64,000 bases of DNA from Arsukibacterium sp. UBA5043 (GTDB lineage Bacteria; Pseudomonadota; Gammaproteobacteria; Enterobacterales; Alteromonadaceae): the NCBI GenBank assembly GCA_002415085.1, contig DIBV01000006.1:310001-374000 (forward strand), in the 5' to 3' direction. Shown here piece by piece: positions 9,230-17,546 of the stretch. Made by a program: the position numbers and the translations under genes. The notes beneath the pieces were generated by a model. The model made no database searches and was not told the DNA's origin. It saw nothing but the letters and a program-made list of their open reading frames with translations. Every line of letters starts with the position of its first letter. Position 1 is the first letter of the stretch.

Positions 9230-9258
9230 TCTTACGCCTGGCTGCCGCAGCCAGATCA
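9230..9258 (-). promoter_or_regulatory. Candidate ECF sigma-E (ChrR-controlled, ECF11-type) promoter of the photolyase operon
   Basis: On the minus strand, TGATCT (9258-9253) and TAAGA (9234-9230) are separated by exactly 18 bases. The promoter known for Rhodobacter sphaeroides sigma-E, released from ChrR by singlet oxygen, is TGATCC-N18-TAAGA, and photolyase genes are established targets there. Transcription would begin about 25 bases before the ATG at 9201. The sequence match is direct; the regulator is inferred, since neither rpoE nor chrR is in this window. Confidence 0.55.
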
Positions 9259-9359
9259 GCAATTTTACTGTGAAGCTACTAGCAGGGGGCGGCAACATAT
9301 TGCGTTGGATTAGCAAGCAGGTATGATAACAACACTGAGAAAGAGCAAGGATCTGACAG

Positions 9360-9983
9360 ATGGCATTTTTTCGTTTTAACACAGCAACAAGCTGCTGGTT
9401 GCAGGCCATAGCCCTGGGCGGCGCGTTATTAGCACCATCATTAGCGCTGGCTCAACCACCGAATAAACAGCATGATCACCAACAAGAGCACCAGCACCAG
9501 CATGAGCATGAGCAGCAACATCAGCACGACGACGATTTCAGCAGTCCTGGGATGCATGTTCATGGTCAGGCCACTCTTACCATCGTAGTAGAGGGCAACG
9601 AGGCGATGGTGGCCCTGCAATCTGCGGCTTACAACATTGTTGGCTTTGAACATGCACCAAATAATGCAGAGCAGCGCCAGGAAATCGCAGCTGCTCTGGA
9701 TATATTGCGCCAGGGGAACTGGTTTAGTGTGAATCCCCAAGCCGGCTGTGATGTTGGAGACGCCGATGCCAACACCGATTTAACCGCTGAGGTGAGCAGC
9801 AAACATAGCGACTTTTACGCCAACATCAGTTTAATTTGTCAGCAACCGGCGCGATTTAATGAATTGACAGTTGGCTTGTTTAAGCTGGTGCCAACAGTCG
9901 AAACCATATCAGTGCAATGGGTCATTAATGGCCAGCAGGGCGCGACTGAATTAAGTTTAGTAAATAATACCGTCAGTTTTTAA
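9360..9983 (+). CDS. ZrgA-like (DUF2796) periplasmic zinc-binding protein
   Basis: 207 residues with an N-terminal signal peptide (to about ALA-30/31), so periplasmic. Just after it lies a His/Gln/Glu-rich stretch (about 38-60) with eight histidines in 19 residues, a typical zinc-capturing segment. The rest (MHVHGQATLTIVVEG onward) matches the DUF2796 fold of Vibrio ZrgA, the periplasmic part of a zinc-regulated ABC uptake system. The DUF3299 and ABC transporter genes next door fit such a cluster. It is divergent from the photolyase operon. Zinc specificity is inferred from the family and His-rich segment. Confidence 0.75.
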   Translation: MAFFRFNTATSCWLQAIALGGALLAPSLALAQPPNKQHDHQQEHQHQHEHEQQHQHDDDFSSPGMHVHGQATLTIVVEGNEAMVALQSAAYNIVGFEHAPNNAEQRQEIAAALDILRQGNWFSVNPQAGCDVGDADANTDLTAEVSSKHSDFYANISLICQQPARFNELTVGLFKLVPTVETISVQWVINGQQGATELSLVNNTVSF

Positions 9984-10050
9984 AGTCGGTTTGAGCTTCA
10001 GATTTTTGCGGTAATGACAGGTTTCTTTTAGGGGTACTGCAGCCGATGTA

Positions 10051-10087
10051 AAAAGCCCCCGTTACGCCAGATGGTCGCGGGGGCTTG
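10051..10087 (-). terminator. Terminator after the DUF3299 gene
   Basis: A nine-base stem AAGCCCCCG/CGGGGGCTT (10053-10061 with 10078-10086). In the minus direction a TTTTT run follows the stem, as expected for termination of the leftward DUF3299 transcript. Confidence 0.75.
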
Positions 10088-10111
10088 TACTCTTGGGCAA
10101 TCGCTAACTCG

Positions 10112-10657
10112 TCAGTAGGTATACTCTTCCACCGAATCTGCTTTTAAACTATAGGCCGCATTGGCTAAATCATGGCTCATTGGCTGGGTGGTAATGGTAC
10201 CACTAATCCAGAATGGCGAATAAATCATATCGGCCTTCAGGTTTTTTGCGCCGCTGACGTAAATAATCTGATTGGGTGGTGGTGGTGGCACATGAATACA
10301 AGCGCCAAAGTAGGGTACCAGAAAAAAACTGGTAACATTTTGCTCGCTGTCAAACTCCAGCGGGACAATAAAACCCGGAATACGGACTTTGGTATTATTG
10401 TATTCTTCTTTTACCTTGGCTGATTGCAGGATCTGTTCCCATGCACCTGCAGCCGGGTCGTCTCCATTATAGTTATCATCAAACGGCGATGGCTGACTGT
10501 AATCATGCTGAACTTCAGGCATGGCTTGTAATGCCGCTAAATCTTCTTCCGGCATTAAATCGGTCCATTCGATTGTTTTCACTTCGCTGGCACTTAGCAA
10601 CATGCTAAAGCTTGCGACCAATACCATAGATAACGTAACAGATAACTTGTTAAGCAT
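10112..10657 (-). CDS. DUF3299 exported protein of the zinc-transport cluster
   Basis: 181 residues with a signal peptide (about 1-23), probably periplasmic. The body has the DUF3299 pattern: WTDLMPEEDL near the start, KVRIPGFIVPLEF in the middle and FLVPYFGACIHVPPPPPNQ, with one conserved cysteine and histidine. In Vibrio the zinc-regulated zrg cluster includes a member of this family whose function is poorly known. Here it is transcribed opposite to the ABC ATPase/permease pair from a shared 57-base intergenic region. A role as accessory factor in metal uptake is inferred from context only. Confidence 0.7.
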   Translation of the reverse strand: MLNKLSVTLSMVLVASFSMLLSASEVKTIEWTDLMPEEDLAALQAMPEVQHDYSQPSPFDDNYNGDDPAAGAWEQILQSAKVKEEYNNTKVRIPGFIVPLEFDSEQNVTSFFLVPYFGACIHVPPPPPNQIIYVSGAKNLKADMIYSPFWISGTITTQPMSHDLANAAYSLKADSVEEYTY

Positions 10658-10714
10658 TGGAGCTTACCCTCTTAATTTTGCATAATAGACGCCAATTAAT
10701 GGAGTAATCATAAC

Positions 10715-11428
10715 ATGACCGGGATTAAACCTGTGACCGACAAGCCGAAAATTCCTGCTATTGAGCTCAAAAATGTGGTGTTTTATTACCAGCGCGCGGG
10801 CTGGCAGCTGAGTTTGCCAGAACTGTCGTTGCTGCCAGGGCAGCATTTATTTATTAAAGGTGCTTCGGGTAGTGGCAAAACGACATTGCTTAATTTACTG
10901 GCCGGTATTATTTCACCCCGACAAGGCGATATCAGGCTAAATGGCGCGCCTTTTAGCACTGTTTCAGCGGCAAAACGGGATACGCTGCGGGCTCGTCATA
11001 TCGGCGTCGTGTTTCAGCAACTTAATCTTATTTCTTATTTGTCGGTGCTGGACAATGTCTTGTTAAGTGCGCATTTTGCTGGCAGTGATAAACATGAAAG
11101 TGAACAACGGGCAAAAGTGCTGCTGCAAAGTCTGGGGCTTGAACCAGAGCTCAATCATCAGCAAGCTGCAGCGTTAAGTGTTGGTCAGCAGCAGCGGGTT
11201 GCCATTGCCCGTGCTTTGCTAACCCGGCCCGCACTGCTAATTGCCGATGAACCTACCTCTGCTCTTGATGCCGACAACCGGGATAGCTTTATGCAGATAT
11301 TGCTGGAACAGGCTAATGCCTGCCGCACCACGGTGATATTTGTCAGCCATGACCCCGGATTACGTCGTTATTTCGATATGCAACTTGATATGCAACATCT
11401 GGCGAAGGGAGTACAGCCATGTTATTAA
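10715..11428 (+). CDS. ABC transporter ATP-binding protein (MacB/LolD type)
   Basis: 237 residues forming one nucleotide-binding domain: Walker A GASGSGKTT (about 50-58), Q-loop VVFQQLNL, signature LSVGQQQR, Walker B LLIADEPTSALD and an H-loop SHD. It groups with LolD/MacB-like ATPases that pair with FtsX-type permeases. Its end overlaps the permease gene by 10 bases, so the two are coupled. With ZrgA-like and DUF3299 genes next door it is probably the energy unit of a zinc-uptake system like Vibrio zrg, but a lipoprotein or small-molecule exporter cannot be excluded. Confidence 0.85.
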   Translation: MTGIKPVTDKPKIPAIELKNVVFYYQRAGWQLSLPELSLLPGQHLFIKGASGSGKTTLLNLLAGIISPRQGDIRLNGAPFSTVSAAKRDTLRARHIGVVFQQLNLISYLSVLDNVLLSAHFAGSDKHESEQRAKVLLQSLGLEPELNHQQAAALSVGQQQRVAIARALLTRPALLIADEPTSALDADNRDSFMQILLEQANACRTTVIFVSHDPGLRRYFDMQLDMQHLAKGVQPCY

Positions 11429-12675
11429 AACTTGCCCGGCAAAGCCTGTGGAATCGCCGTGGCACAGCGATAATGACCTTGTTTTCGTTAACGATAAGCC
11501 TGGTATTACTGTTTGGCATCGATCATTTACGAAAAGAAGCGCGGCAAAGTTTTACCAGTACCATCTCCGGTACCGATTTAATCGTCGGCGCACGGTCCGG
11601 TCAGCTTAATTTGCTATTGTATTCGGTATTTCGAATTGGCAACGCCACCGCCAACGTGAACTGGGCGACATATCAGCGGATTAGTAAACACCCACAAATT
11701 AGCTGGACTATCCCAATCGCCCTTGGCGACTCACATCGCGGCTACCGGGTGCTGGGTACTAATACCGATTACTTTGTACACTATCGTTACGCAAACGAGC
11801 AGAAATTGCAGTTTAGCAAAGGCCAACAATTCAACGACGTGTACGAGACAGTATTAGGTGCTGAGGTTGCCAGCAAGCTTGGTTATAAGGTTGGCGATGA
11901 AATAACCCTGGCTCACGGTGTGGGCGCGGTCAGTTTCAGTGAACACAAGGACAAACCGTTTACGGTGACGGGTATTCTTGCCGCCACCGGCACCCCGCTG
12001 GATCAAACCGTTCATGTGAGCTTGGAAGGCATAGAGGCTATTCATATCGACTGGCAGCAAGGGGCGCCGGTGCCAGGGCGTAGAATGAGCGCGGAACAAG
12101 CGGTACAGCAAGATTTAACACCAAAAGCCATTACTGCCTTTATGGTCGGATTAGAATCCCGGATGGCCACCTTCGTGGTGCAGCGCCAGATAAACGAATT
12201 TAAAGGCGAAGCATTATCGGCGATATTGCCAGGCGTTGCCCTGGCTGAATTATGGCAAATGCTGGCAATGGTTGAAAACCTGCTGTTATTAATTACCTTG
12301 CTGGTGCTGATTGCTGGTTTAGTGGGCATGATGACCACGCTCCTGGCTTCAATGAAAGAGCGACAGCGGGAAATGGCCGTGCTACGGGCGGTTGGTGCTC
12401 ATCCCTGGTATTTGTTTGTGCTTATTCAGCTTGAGGTACTACTCCTTACTGCTTTTGCATTGCTGGCAGCGGCAATCACGTTGCTGGTAGCTTTGTGGGG
12501 CTTACAGGATATCCTGGCCAGCCGTTACGGCCTGTTTATTAATATTAATCCGTTTAGCCTGCAAAGCCTGTACTGGGCGGTGGCTGTGCTGGCTGTCAGT
12601 GCCCTGCTGGCATGTATTCCGGCGTTTACCGCATACAAGCGGGCGCTAAGTGACGGCTTGGCAATCCGGTTGTAA
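11419..12675 (+). CDS. ABC transporter permease, FtsX/MacB type
   Basis: 418 residues with four predicted transmembrane helices in the MacB/LolC arrangement: one near residues 17-36 and three in the C-terminal third (about 280-310, 335-365, 385-410). A large periplasmic domain lies between, and the conserved cytoplasmic loop (ASMKERQREMAVLRAVGA) couples to the ATPase. It is translated with the upstream ATPase (10-base overlap). Inner membrane. FtsX-type permeases usually move substrates by mechanotransmission; here the neighbours suggest a metal-linked role. Confidence 0.85.
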   Translation: MLLKLARQSLWNRRGTAIMTLFSLTISLVLLFGIDHLRKEARQSFTSTISGTDLIVGARSGQLNLLLYSVFRIGNATANVNWATYQRISKHPQISWTIPIALGDSHRGYRVLGTNTDYFVHYRYANEQKLQFSKGQQFNDVYETVLGAEVASKLGYKVGDEITLAHGVGAVSFSEHKDKPFTVTGILAATGTPLDQTVHVSLEGIEAIHIDWQQGAPVPGRRMSAEQAVQQDLTPKAITAFMVGLESRMATFVVQRQINEFKGEALSAILPGVALAELWQMLAMVENLLLLITLLVLIAGLVGMMTTLLASMKERQREMAVLRAVGAHPWYLFVLIQLEVLLLTAFALLAAAITLLVALWGLQDILASRYGLFININPFSLQSLYWAVAVLAVSALLACIPAFTAYKRALSDGLAIRL

Positions 12676-12691
12676 AACACCAGCTGAAAAT

Positions 12692-12723
12692 GGCAGCAGC
12701 ATTAATCGGCTGCTGCCAACTTT
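12692..12723 (+). terminator. Hairpin between converging permease and DUF457 genes
   Basis: A perfect nine-base stem GGCAGCAGC/GCTGCTGCC with an 8-base loop, followed by AACTTTT in the plus direction. It overlaps the last codons of the minus-strand gene. The T-run is short, so it is a moderate terminator for the permease transcript. Confidence 0.45.
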
Positions 12724-13670
12724 TGCTGCAGCCAACGCAATGTAACAGCCATATCATAAGCTCTGGGAAGCGCCTGTGGCGCAGCATTGGCATCAGGCGT
12801 CACTTCAAAATTAAAAGCATAATTCTGGCGCAGGCCCATTCTTAAGTCGGTCAGAATAAGTTTATTCTGCTGGCGCGTTAAGCTATAAAAGCCATGGCTA
12901 AAAGAGGCAATACGAGCAATATCCGGGTGATCGGCATACTGCTGGCGTAAATCGCTATCCTGAGAAAAGAACTGATAGTCAATGGCTGCATCTTGGTCAA
13001 GCACATTATAAAAACCTTCGTAATATCCTTGCTCAGTCATGATAAGTATCCGCCATAGCAGGGTATTCAAGGGGGTGGGCGTAACCAGTACCGCTTTTGC
13101 TGCCGGTGAGGGAAGTTGTGCGTTAACTCTTACCGTTATCCATTGCTGGGCGCTGAAACTCCAGACTAAATAGAGTGAAGATAGCCCCAGGCCGCATGCC
13201 GCAGCCAAACTGCACCATGCAGGCCTGAATAGCGCTACTATTAACGCAATTAACAGCGGTAAGGTATACAGGGGATCAATAATAAAAATGCTGCCGATAC
13301 CAAATGGGGTATCGGTAAAGGGTAAACCCAGCCGGGTGCCATATATGGTCATCACATCCAGCAATGGGTGAGTAATCAGTACCAGGCTGATGGCCAGCCA
13401 CCAGCGCAAAAACAGCGAAGACTGGCGGTGGATAGCTGAAATCAGCCAGGCAAGAAATGGGCTTAGTAAAGCCAGATAAAGCAGAGCGTGAGAGTTACCA
13501 CGGTGGCTAACCATCTTATCGATCGCGTCGCCAGCGCCGAACAGTACATCCAAGTCTGGTAGTGTACCCGCTACCGCACCCCATATTAACGCTTGCTTTA
13601 GCGGGACTTTTTGCCCCATAACCAGTGTGGCAACGCCGGCACCTAAACATATCTGACTTAATGAGTCCAT
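12702..13670 (-). CDS. Membrane-bound metal-dependent hydrolase, DUF457/YdjM family
   Basis: 322 residues. The N-terminal two thirds have several membrane helices with the family's metal-site motifs: GTLPDLDVLFG, a HRGNSHALL box (about residues 57-65) and ITHPLLDVMTIYGTRLG. The last third is a soluble region with no motif I recognise. E. coli YdjM of this family is LexA-controlled, but I see no LexA box upstream here. The enzyme is thought to be a phospholipase-C-fold membrane hydrolase; the substrate is unknown. It follows the acyltransferase gene on the same strand after 43 bases, so they may share a transcript. Confidence 0.75.
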   Translation of the reverse strand: MDSLSQICLGAGVATLVMGQKVPLKQALIWGAVAGTLPDLDVLFGAGDAIDKMVSHRGNSHALLYLALLSPFLAWLISAIHRQSSLFLRWWLAISLVLITHPLLDVMTIYGTRLGLPFTDTPFGIGSIFIIDPLYTLPLLIALIVALFRPAWCSLAAACGLGLSSLYLVWSFSAQQWITVRVNAQLPSPAAKAVLVTPTPLNTLLWRILIMTEQGYYEGFYNVLDQDAAIDYQFFSQDSDLRQQYADHPDIARIASFSHGFYSLTRQQNKLILTDLRMGLRQNYAFNFEVTPDANAAPQALPRAYDMAVTLRWLQQKLAAAD

Positions 13671-13713
13671 AGTGACTATCTGTTAATCAATGATAATTCA
13701 GATACGCAATCTA

Positions 13714-14556
13714 TCAGGCTGTGGCCCAGTGTAAATCAGAACCTGGATTAATTTGCTGCCGCACACTATGTTGCGCGCTCTTGCTGAGCAATTGCTGACT
13801 TAAACTGTGCATTAATTGCCGGTACTCAGGTTGCAGATTGGCGAAAACCTCGCGACCATCCAAATAATAGGGCGCACGTTTACCGTTAAAGTCGATGGCT
13901 TCGCCAATCTGGGTAAAACTAATGCCGATACGCTGCAGAATTCTGGCCAGACTGGGCTCAATGCTGACAAAACCGTGGAAATACCCTTTTTCAAGGCACA
14001 TTGCTGTCGCAATCAGATAAAGTCCAATAGCAATATAACGATGAAACGGCTGATTGGCGGTGCTTAGCGCAGGTAAATCCTTTGCGGCCGCATCTTTTAA
14101 GCGGCGTCTGAACTTAGCAGCAACAGCCAGCCTGGAGATCTCACAGACATGTTCCCGCGGAAAACACTGTGGGATTAAGTGCGGGGCAGTAAAGCGGCCA
14201 GCATAATACTTTTCAATGGGCAATGGACCAGGTTCTTGCTGACAATGAATTAATCGCACGGTACCGGCTATCTCACCGCTGTGCGCTTCAGTCAGGCTGC
14301 AATGCAATGCCCGTTGGTCATCATCATCCTGTTCAAGCCCTGACGGTCGGGGCGGCTCAAAATTCAGTTCTTCGCAGTAAACTTTATGACGTAAGCGAAA
14401 TACGTTATTCTTTTCATTGGGGCTGATAGCCTGAGACGCTTGGAAAAAAGTACTAAAGTCAGATAAGTTTAGTTCGGTTGCTGATTTCGGTGATGAAATT
14501 GTTGGCACAAAAGCATTTTGCTCCGGCGTTGGCAATGTCGGATTAAACAGTGTCAT
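13714..14556 (-). CDS. PEP-CTERM/exosortase-associated acyltransferase-like protein
   Basis: 280 residues of the autoinducer-synthase/GNAT-like fold seen in the PEP-CTERM/exosortase system acyltransferase family. It shows FRLRHKVYCEELNFEP (about 53-68), a conserved HVCEISRLAV segment and an acyl-carrier-like pocket region (IAIGLYLIATAMC). Family members normally sit in exopolysaccharide/exosortase loci and resemble LuxI-type synthases. No exosortase, PEP-CTERM protein or LuxR gene is visible in this window, so here it is an orphan. A signal-molecule synthase or a protein/lipid acylation role are both possible. Confidence 0.7.
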   Translation of the reverse strand: MTLFNPTLPTPEQNAFVPTISSPKSATELNLSDFSTFFQASQAISPNEKNNVFRLRHKVYCEELNFEPPRPSGLEQDDDDQRALHCSLTEAHSGEIAGTVRLIHCQQEPGPLPIEKYYAGRFTAPHLIPQCFPREHVCEISRLAVAAKFRRRLKDAAAKDLPALSTANQPFHRYIAIGLYLIATAMCLEKGYFHGFVSIEPSLARILQRIGISFTQIGEAIDFNGKRAPYYLDGREVFANLQPEYRQLMHSLSQQLLSKSAQHSVRQQINPGSDLHWATA

Positions 14557-14765
14557 CGTTATACCCTAAAGATGATAGTACTACCCAAGCTATCGATAAA
14601 ATTACGGTTTATGTTTCAGTGCTTAGCCTGCTAAGTCCTAACCGTCCATGATAAAGTAGGGCACTTCACTGTGCTCAGGCACAATTACTATGCAGATCAT
14701 CTTTTTGTGGGTCAAACCCAAAGTCGCCAGATCTGTTCCAATAAAAGCTAATTTTCGAATAATAA

Positions 14766-14795
14766 CTTGATTTTACAGTTGTTAATTTTTTAAAC
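14766..14795 (+). promoter_or_regulatory. Weak candidate sigma-70 promoter of arfB in a 317-base gap
   Basis: The 14557-14873 gap has no gene. It holds TTGATT (14766-14771) and TAAACT (14790-14795) 18 bases apart, about 80 bases before arfB, in an AT-rich stretch. I saw no riboswitch or terminator in the rest of the gap. Only partial consensus matches, so low confidence. Confidence 0.3.
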
Positions 14796-14873
14796 TTTTT
14801 TATCACCAGTTCGTTGATAAATTAAGCTTAAGTTCATAAAACGGCAATTTAAGCGGAAAGAGGAAGGAAATGC

Positions 14874-15293
14874 GTGGCAATTACAATTTCTACAAGTGTC
14901 AGTATCGCCGACAGTGAGCTTGAATGGCAATATATTCGTGCGTCCGGAGCCGGTGGTCAACACGTTAATAAAGTATCGACAGCCGTGCAGATTATCTTCG
15001 ATATCAATGCCTCGTCGTTGCCTGAGTTTTATAAACATCGCTTACTGAATCGCAGTGATCACCGGATTACCAAAAGCGGTAAAGTTATTATTAAGTGTCA
15101 GCAAAGCCGTAGTCAGGAAATGAACCGGGAACAGGCGCTGGTACAGTTTATTGAGCTGGTGCAGTCTGTCGCCAAAGTACAGAAAAGAAGGGTAGCAACC
15201 AAGCCGACTTATGGCAGCCAGCAACGACGGTTAGAAGGCAAAAAGCAGCGCAGTAAAACCAAGGCGTTGCGCCAGGGCAAGCCTGATCACTAG
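14874..15293 (+). CDS. arfB: Alternative ribosome-rescue factor B (peptidyl-tRNA hydrolase)
   Basis: 139 residues of the YaeJ/ArfB family. It enters the empty A site of stalled ribosomes and hydrolyses peptidyl-tRNA as a backup for tmRNA. The catalytic GGQ lies in ASGAGGQHVNK (about 24-34), and the C-terminal basic tail (rich in Lys/Arg, positions about 100-137) that probes the mRNA channel is complete. The start is GTG 14874, preceded by AGGAAGG; the ATG at 14870 is out of frame. A terminator follows. tmRNA and SmpB are encoded about 5 kb away, so both rescue routes exist here. Confidence 0.93.
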   Translation: MAITISTSVSIADSELEWQYIRASGAGGQHVNKVSTAVQIIFDINASSLPEFYKHRLLNRSDHRITKSGKVIIKCQQSRSQEMNREQALVQFIELVQSVAKVQKRRVATKPTYGSQQRRLEGKKQRSKTKALRQGKPDH

Positions 15294-15314
15294 TGTGTTA
15301 TAGCTACAGCAAAC

Positions 15315-15340
15315 AAAAGACCACCTCGAGGTGGTCTTTT
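15315..15340. terminator. Bidirectional terminator between arfB and the amidohydrolase
   Basis: A perfect 26-base palindrome with a stem AAAAGACCACC/GGTGGTCTTTT around TCGA, with A-run and T-run on either side. It can serve both converging genes. Confidence 0.85.
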
Positions 15341-15360
15341 CAGCAGATTGATAAAGAAGG

Positions 15361-17430
15361 TTACTCGCCGTAATGTATCTGCGGTATATCCGTGAAGGGT
15401 TTAATACCAAATTCAGGGTAAACCTCAGAGGGGAAATAAATCTGGCCATCCTTAGACACCATCGATATTGTTTTAATTGCGCGTAAGTCTGCCAGCGGAT
15501 TGCCCGGCACTAAGAAAAAGTCAGCCAGTTTACCTGCTTCAATACTACCTAGTTGCTCACCATAAGCTAAATAGTGAGCCATATCGTAAGAGGCCCGCCG
15601 TAACACTTCGGCATTAGACATCCCTATTTTTGAAAACAGTTCTAATTCGCGATGTAGCTCAAATGCGCCGCCCAAATCGGTGCCGGGAACGATAAAAATG
15701 CCCCGTTGATGCATCAGGCTTAACGTGGCCAGAATTTTATCAAACGCCGCGTTATACGCTTTATCTTCGGCATCATCTGCCACATTCAACAGGGCTTGTT
15801 TGGCAGAGCGCTGCACCCCAATAGGCATGTGATCAATGTAATCTACCATCCCAATCCTGGTTTCGCCGTTGCGGCCGGTAAGCCCGAATTCATGGATCAC
15901 CATGGTGGGGTCGATGGCGATATTTTTATCCACCATAATATCCAGTGACGTTTTAACCGCTTTGCTATTAAGGTCCAAATCTGCAAAGCGTTTCATGCCG
16001 GTGATCCGGAACAAGGTGCGGGTGTCCTCTTCTCTGTCCAGCACCCAGCTCAACATAAGCTGATTAATATGCGTTACTTCGTCATAGCCGCTTAGCATCA
16101 TTTCATCAACTTTAGAAAATGCCGGAATATGGCCAGCCACCCGCATGCCGTGCTTTTTGGCCTCCTCCGCCATCGCTGGCACCCATTCACCTTTAACAGA
16201 GCTGTAAATTTTAATCTGATGATAGCCACCGCGCTCAGCATACATTTTGATCAAATCTACTGCTTCTTGTTCGCTTGCTGCCAACTCGCCGGTAGCGTTA
16301 GAAAACGGACTTTTGCCTTCGATAAAGGCACTTTTGCTGATCCTTGGGCCAATTAACACATTGCGCTTAATTTTATCTTCCAGCGCCTCAAGTACCTCCA
16401 TTTCATTACCCATATCGCGTACCGAGGTAACGCCAGCCATTACATTTAGCAAGGCATCGTCATCACTCATATGGCCATGCATTTCATATAAGCCCGGAAT
16501 AAGGGTGCCACCGTTGCCTTCTATGACGACCTCATTCGGGGAAGGCGTTTGCACTACCGGCTCAATTGCCGCAATTTTATTTTGGTTTAATAGCACTGAT
16601 TTTGGCTCGGAAAGCGATAACGTCTGTGGTTCGAAAATCCTTACATTATTGATACGAACTGGCTTGTTAAATGTATTGGTGGCACGTTTTGCAATTGCTT
16701 CAAAGCGGGATGCATTTAGCTCTGCCGCCAGCTGCCGTAGTGTTTGATCCTCGTCGATCAGATCATTTCTAAGTAGGGTAAAGCGAGGCGACAAAAAGCC
16801 GAGCATGGCCCCGTCATTGGTCAGTGCAATAAAGCTTGGGTCTAAACTGATGCCGGAAATAGCATAAATACTGGCGTCGACTGGCGTATCGGCATTGGCA
16901 CTTTTTAAGGTAACGGTATCAATTTTGTCTATCCGAAGTTCGCCGCCAGGTAGCGCAGGCAACGTATTGTTTTCATTATTGAGCAGCGCACTGGCATAAA
17001 TATACAATGAATAAGGGCTGGCGTTTTGCGCCACATACATCGATTCAGCTGAAAAGCTGGCTTTACCGCCGCCAGCGGCATCTTGCCATGAGGCGCTACC
17101 GTCAGCGGCCTGAAAAGACTCAGCAACGGCATTGCCAAACACGGTTTTGCCGTCAATTTGCCATGCTAACGGCAAACCGGTATCAGACAGTCGCAGGCTT
17201 TCAACGCTGCTTGCCCCGCGACCATTATTGCTATAACCATAATCAATACTCAGCTCATTATTGATTTTCTCTACGTTAAGCTCACCAACTTTGACGCCGC
17301 CAAATAACACCGCATAGGTTTCAGAGCTTGGCGACGTTGTGGGTTTATTGGCGAGAGCCTGCGCTTTATCTGCTGGTGAGCAACTGAATAGGGCAAGACA
17401 TAATAAGCTAAGCGTCAGGTGTTTAAACAT
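15361..17430 (-). CDS. Amidohydrolase-family lipoprotein
   Basis: 689 residues with a lipoprotein signal (LFSC, Cys17), so membrane-anchored in the envelope. About 270 N-terminal residues form a region I do not recognise. The rest is an imidazolonepropionase-like amidohydrolase barrel: EMHGHMS (HxH metal pair), QIKIYSS (the metal-bridging lysine position), AGHIP and THINQ (histidine ligands) and PGTDLGG (catalytic aspartate). Such enzymes hydrolyse cyclic amides or dipeptide-like substrates, often prolidase-like; the substrate here is unknown. It stands alone, flanked by terminator and a cyclase gene on the same strand about 115 bases upstream. Confidence 0.82.
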   Translation of the reverse strand: MFKHLTLSLLCLALFSCSPADKAQALANKPTTSPSSETYAVLFGGVKVGELNVEKINNELSIDYGYSNNGRGASSVESLRLSDTGLPLAWQIDGKTVFGNAVAESFQAADGSASWQDAAGGGKASFSAESMYVAQNASPYSLYIYASALLNNENNTLPALPGGELRIDKIDTVTLKSANADTPVDASIYAISGISLDPSFIALTNDGAMLGFLSPRFTLLRNDLIDEDQTLRQLAAELNASRFEAIAKRATNTFNKPVRINNVRIFEPQTLSLSEPKSVLLNQNKIAAIEPVVQTPSPNEVVIEGNGGTLIPGLYEMHGHMSDDDALLNVMAGVTSVRDMGNEMEVLEALEDKIKRNVLIGPRISKSAFIEGKSPFSNATGELAASEQEAVDLIKMYAERGGYHQIKIYSSVKGEWVPAMAEEAKKHGMRVAGHIPAFSKVDEMMLSGYDEVTHINQLMLSWVLDREEDTRTLFRITGMKRFADLDLNSKAVKTSLDIMVDKNIAIDPTMVIHEFGLTGRNGETRIGMVDYIDHMPIGVQRSAKQALLNVADDAEDKAYNAAFDKILATLSLMHQRGIFIVPGTDLGGAFELHRELELFSKIGMSNAEVLRRASYDMAHYLAYGEQLGSIEAGKLADFFLVPGNPLADLRAIKTISMVSKDGQIYFPSEVYPEFGIKPFTDIPQIHYGE

Positions 17431-17546
17431 GAGAACGGCCTGTATTAAAGTAAGTCAGCAACCAGTATTGCACAGCTTATGAAAAAGACAATCAGCAGGG
17501 TTGCCAGAAGTTTTAGTTTATTCAACACATAAGCAATGATGATTGA

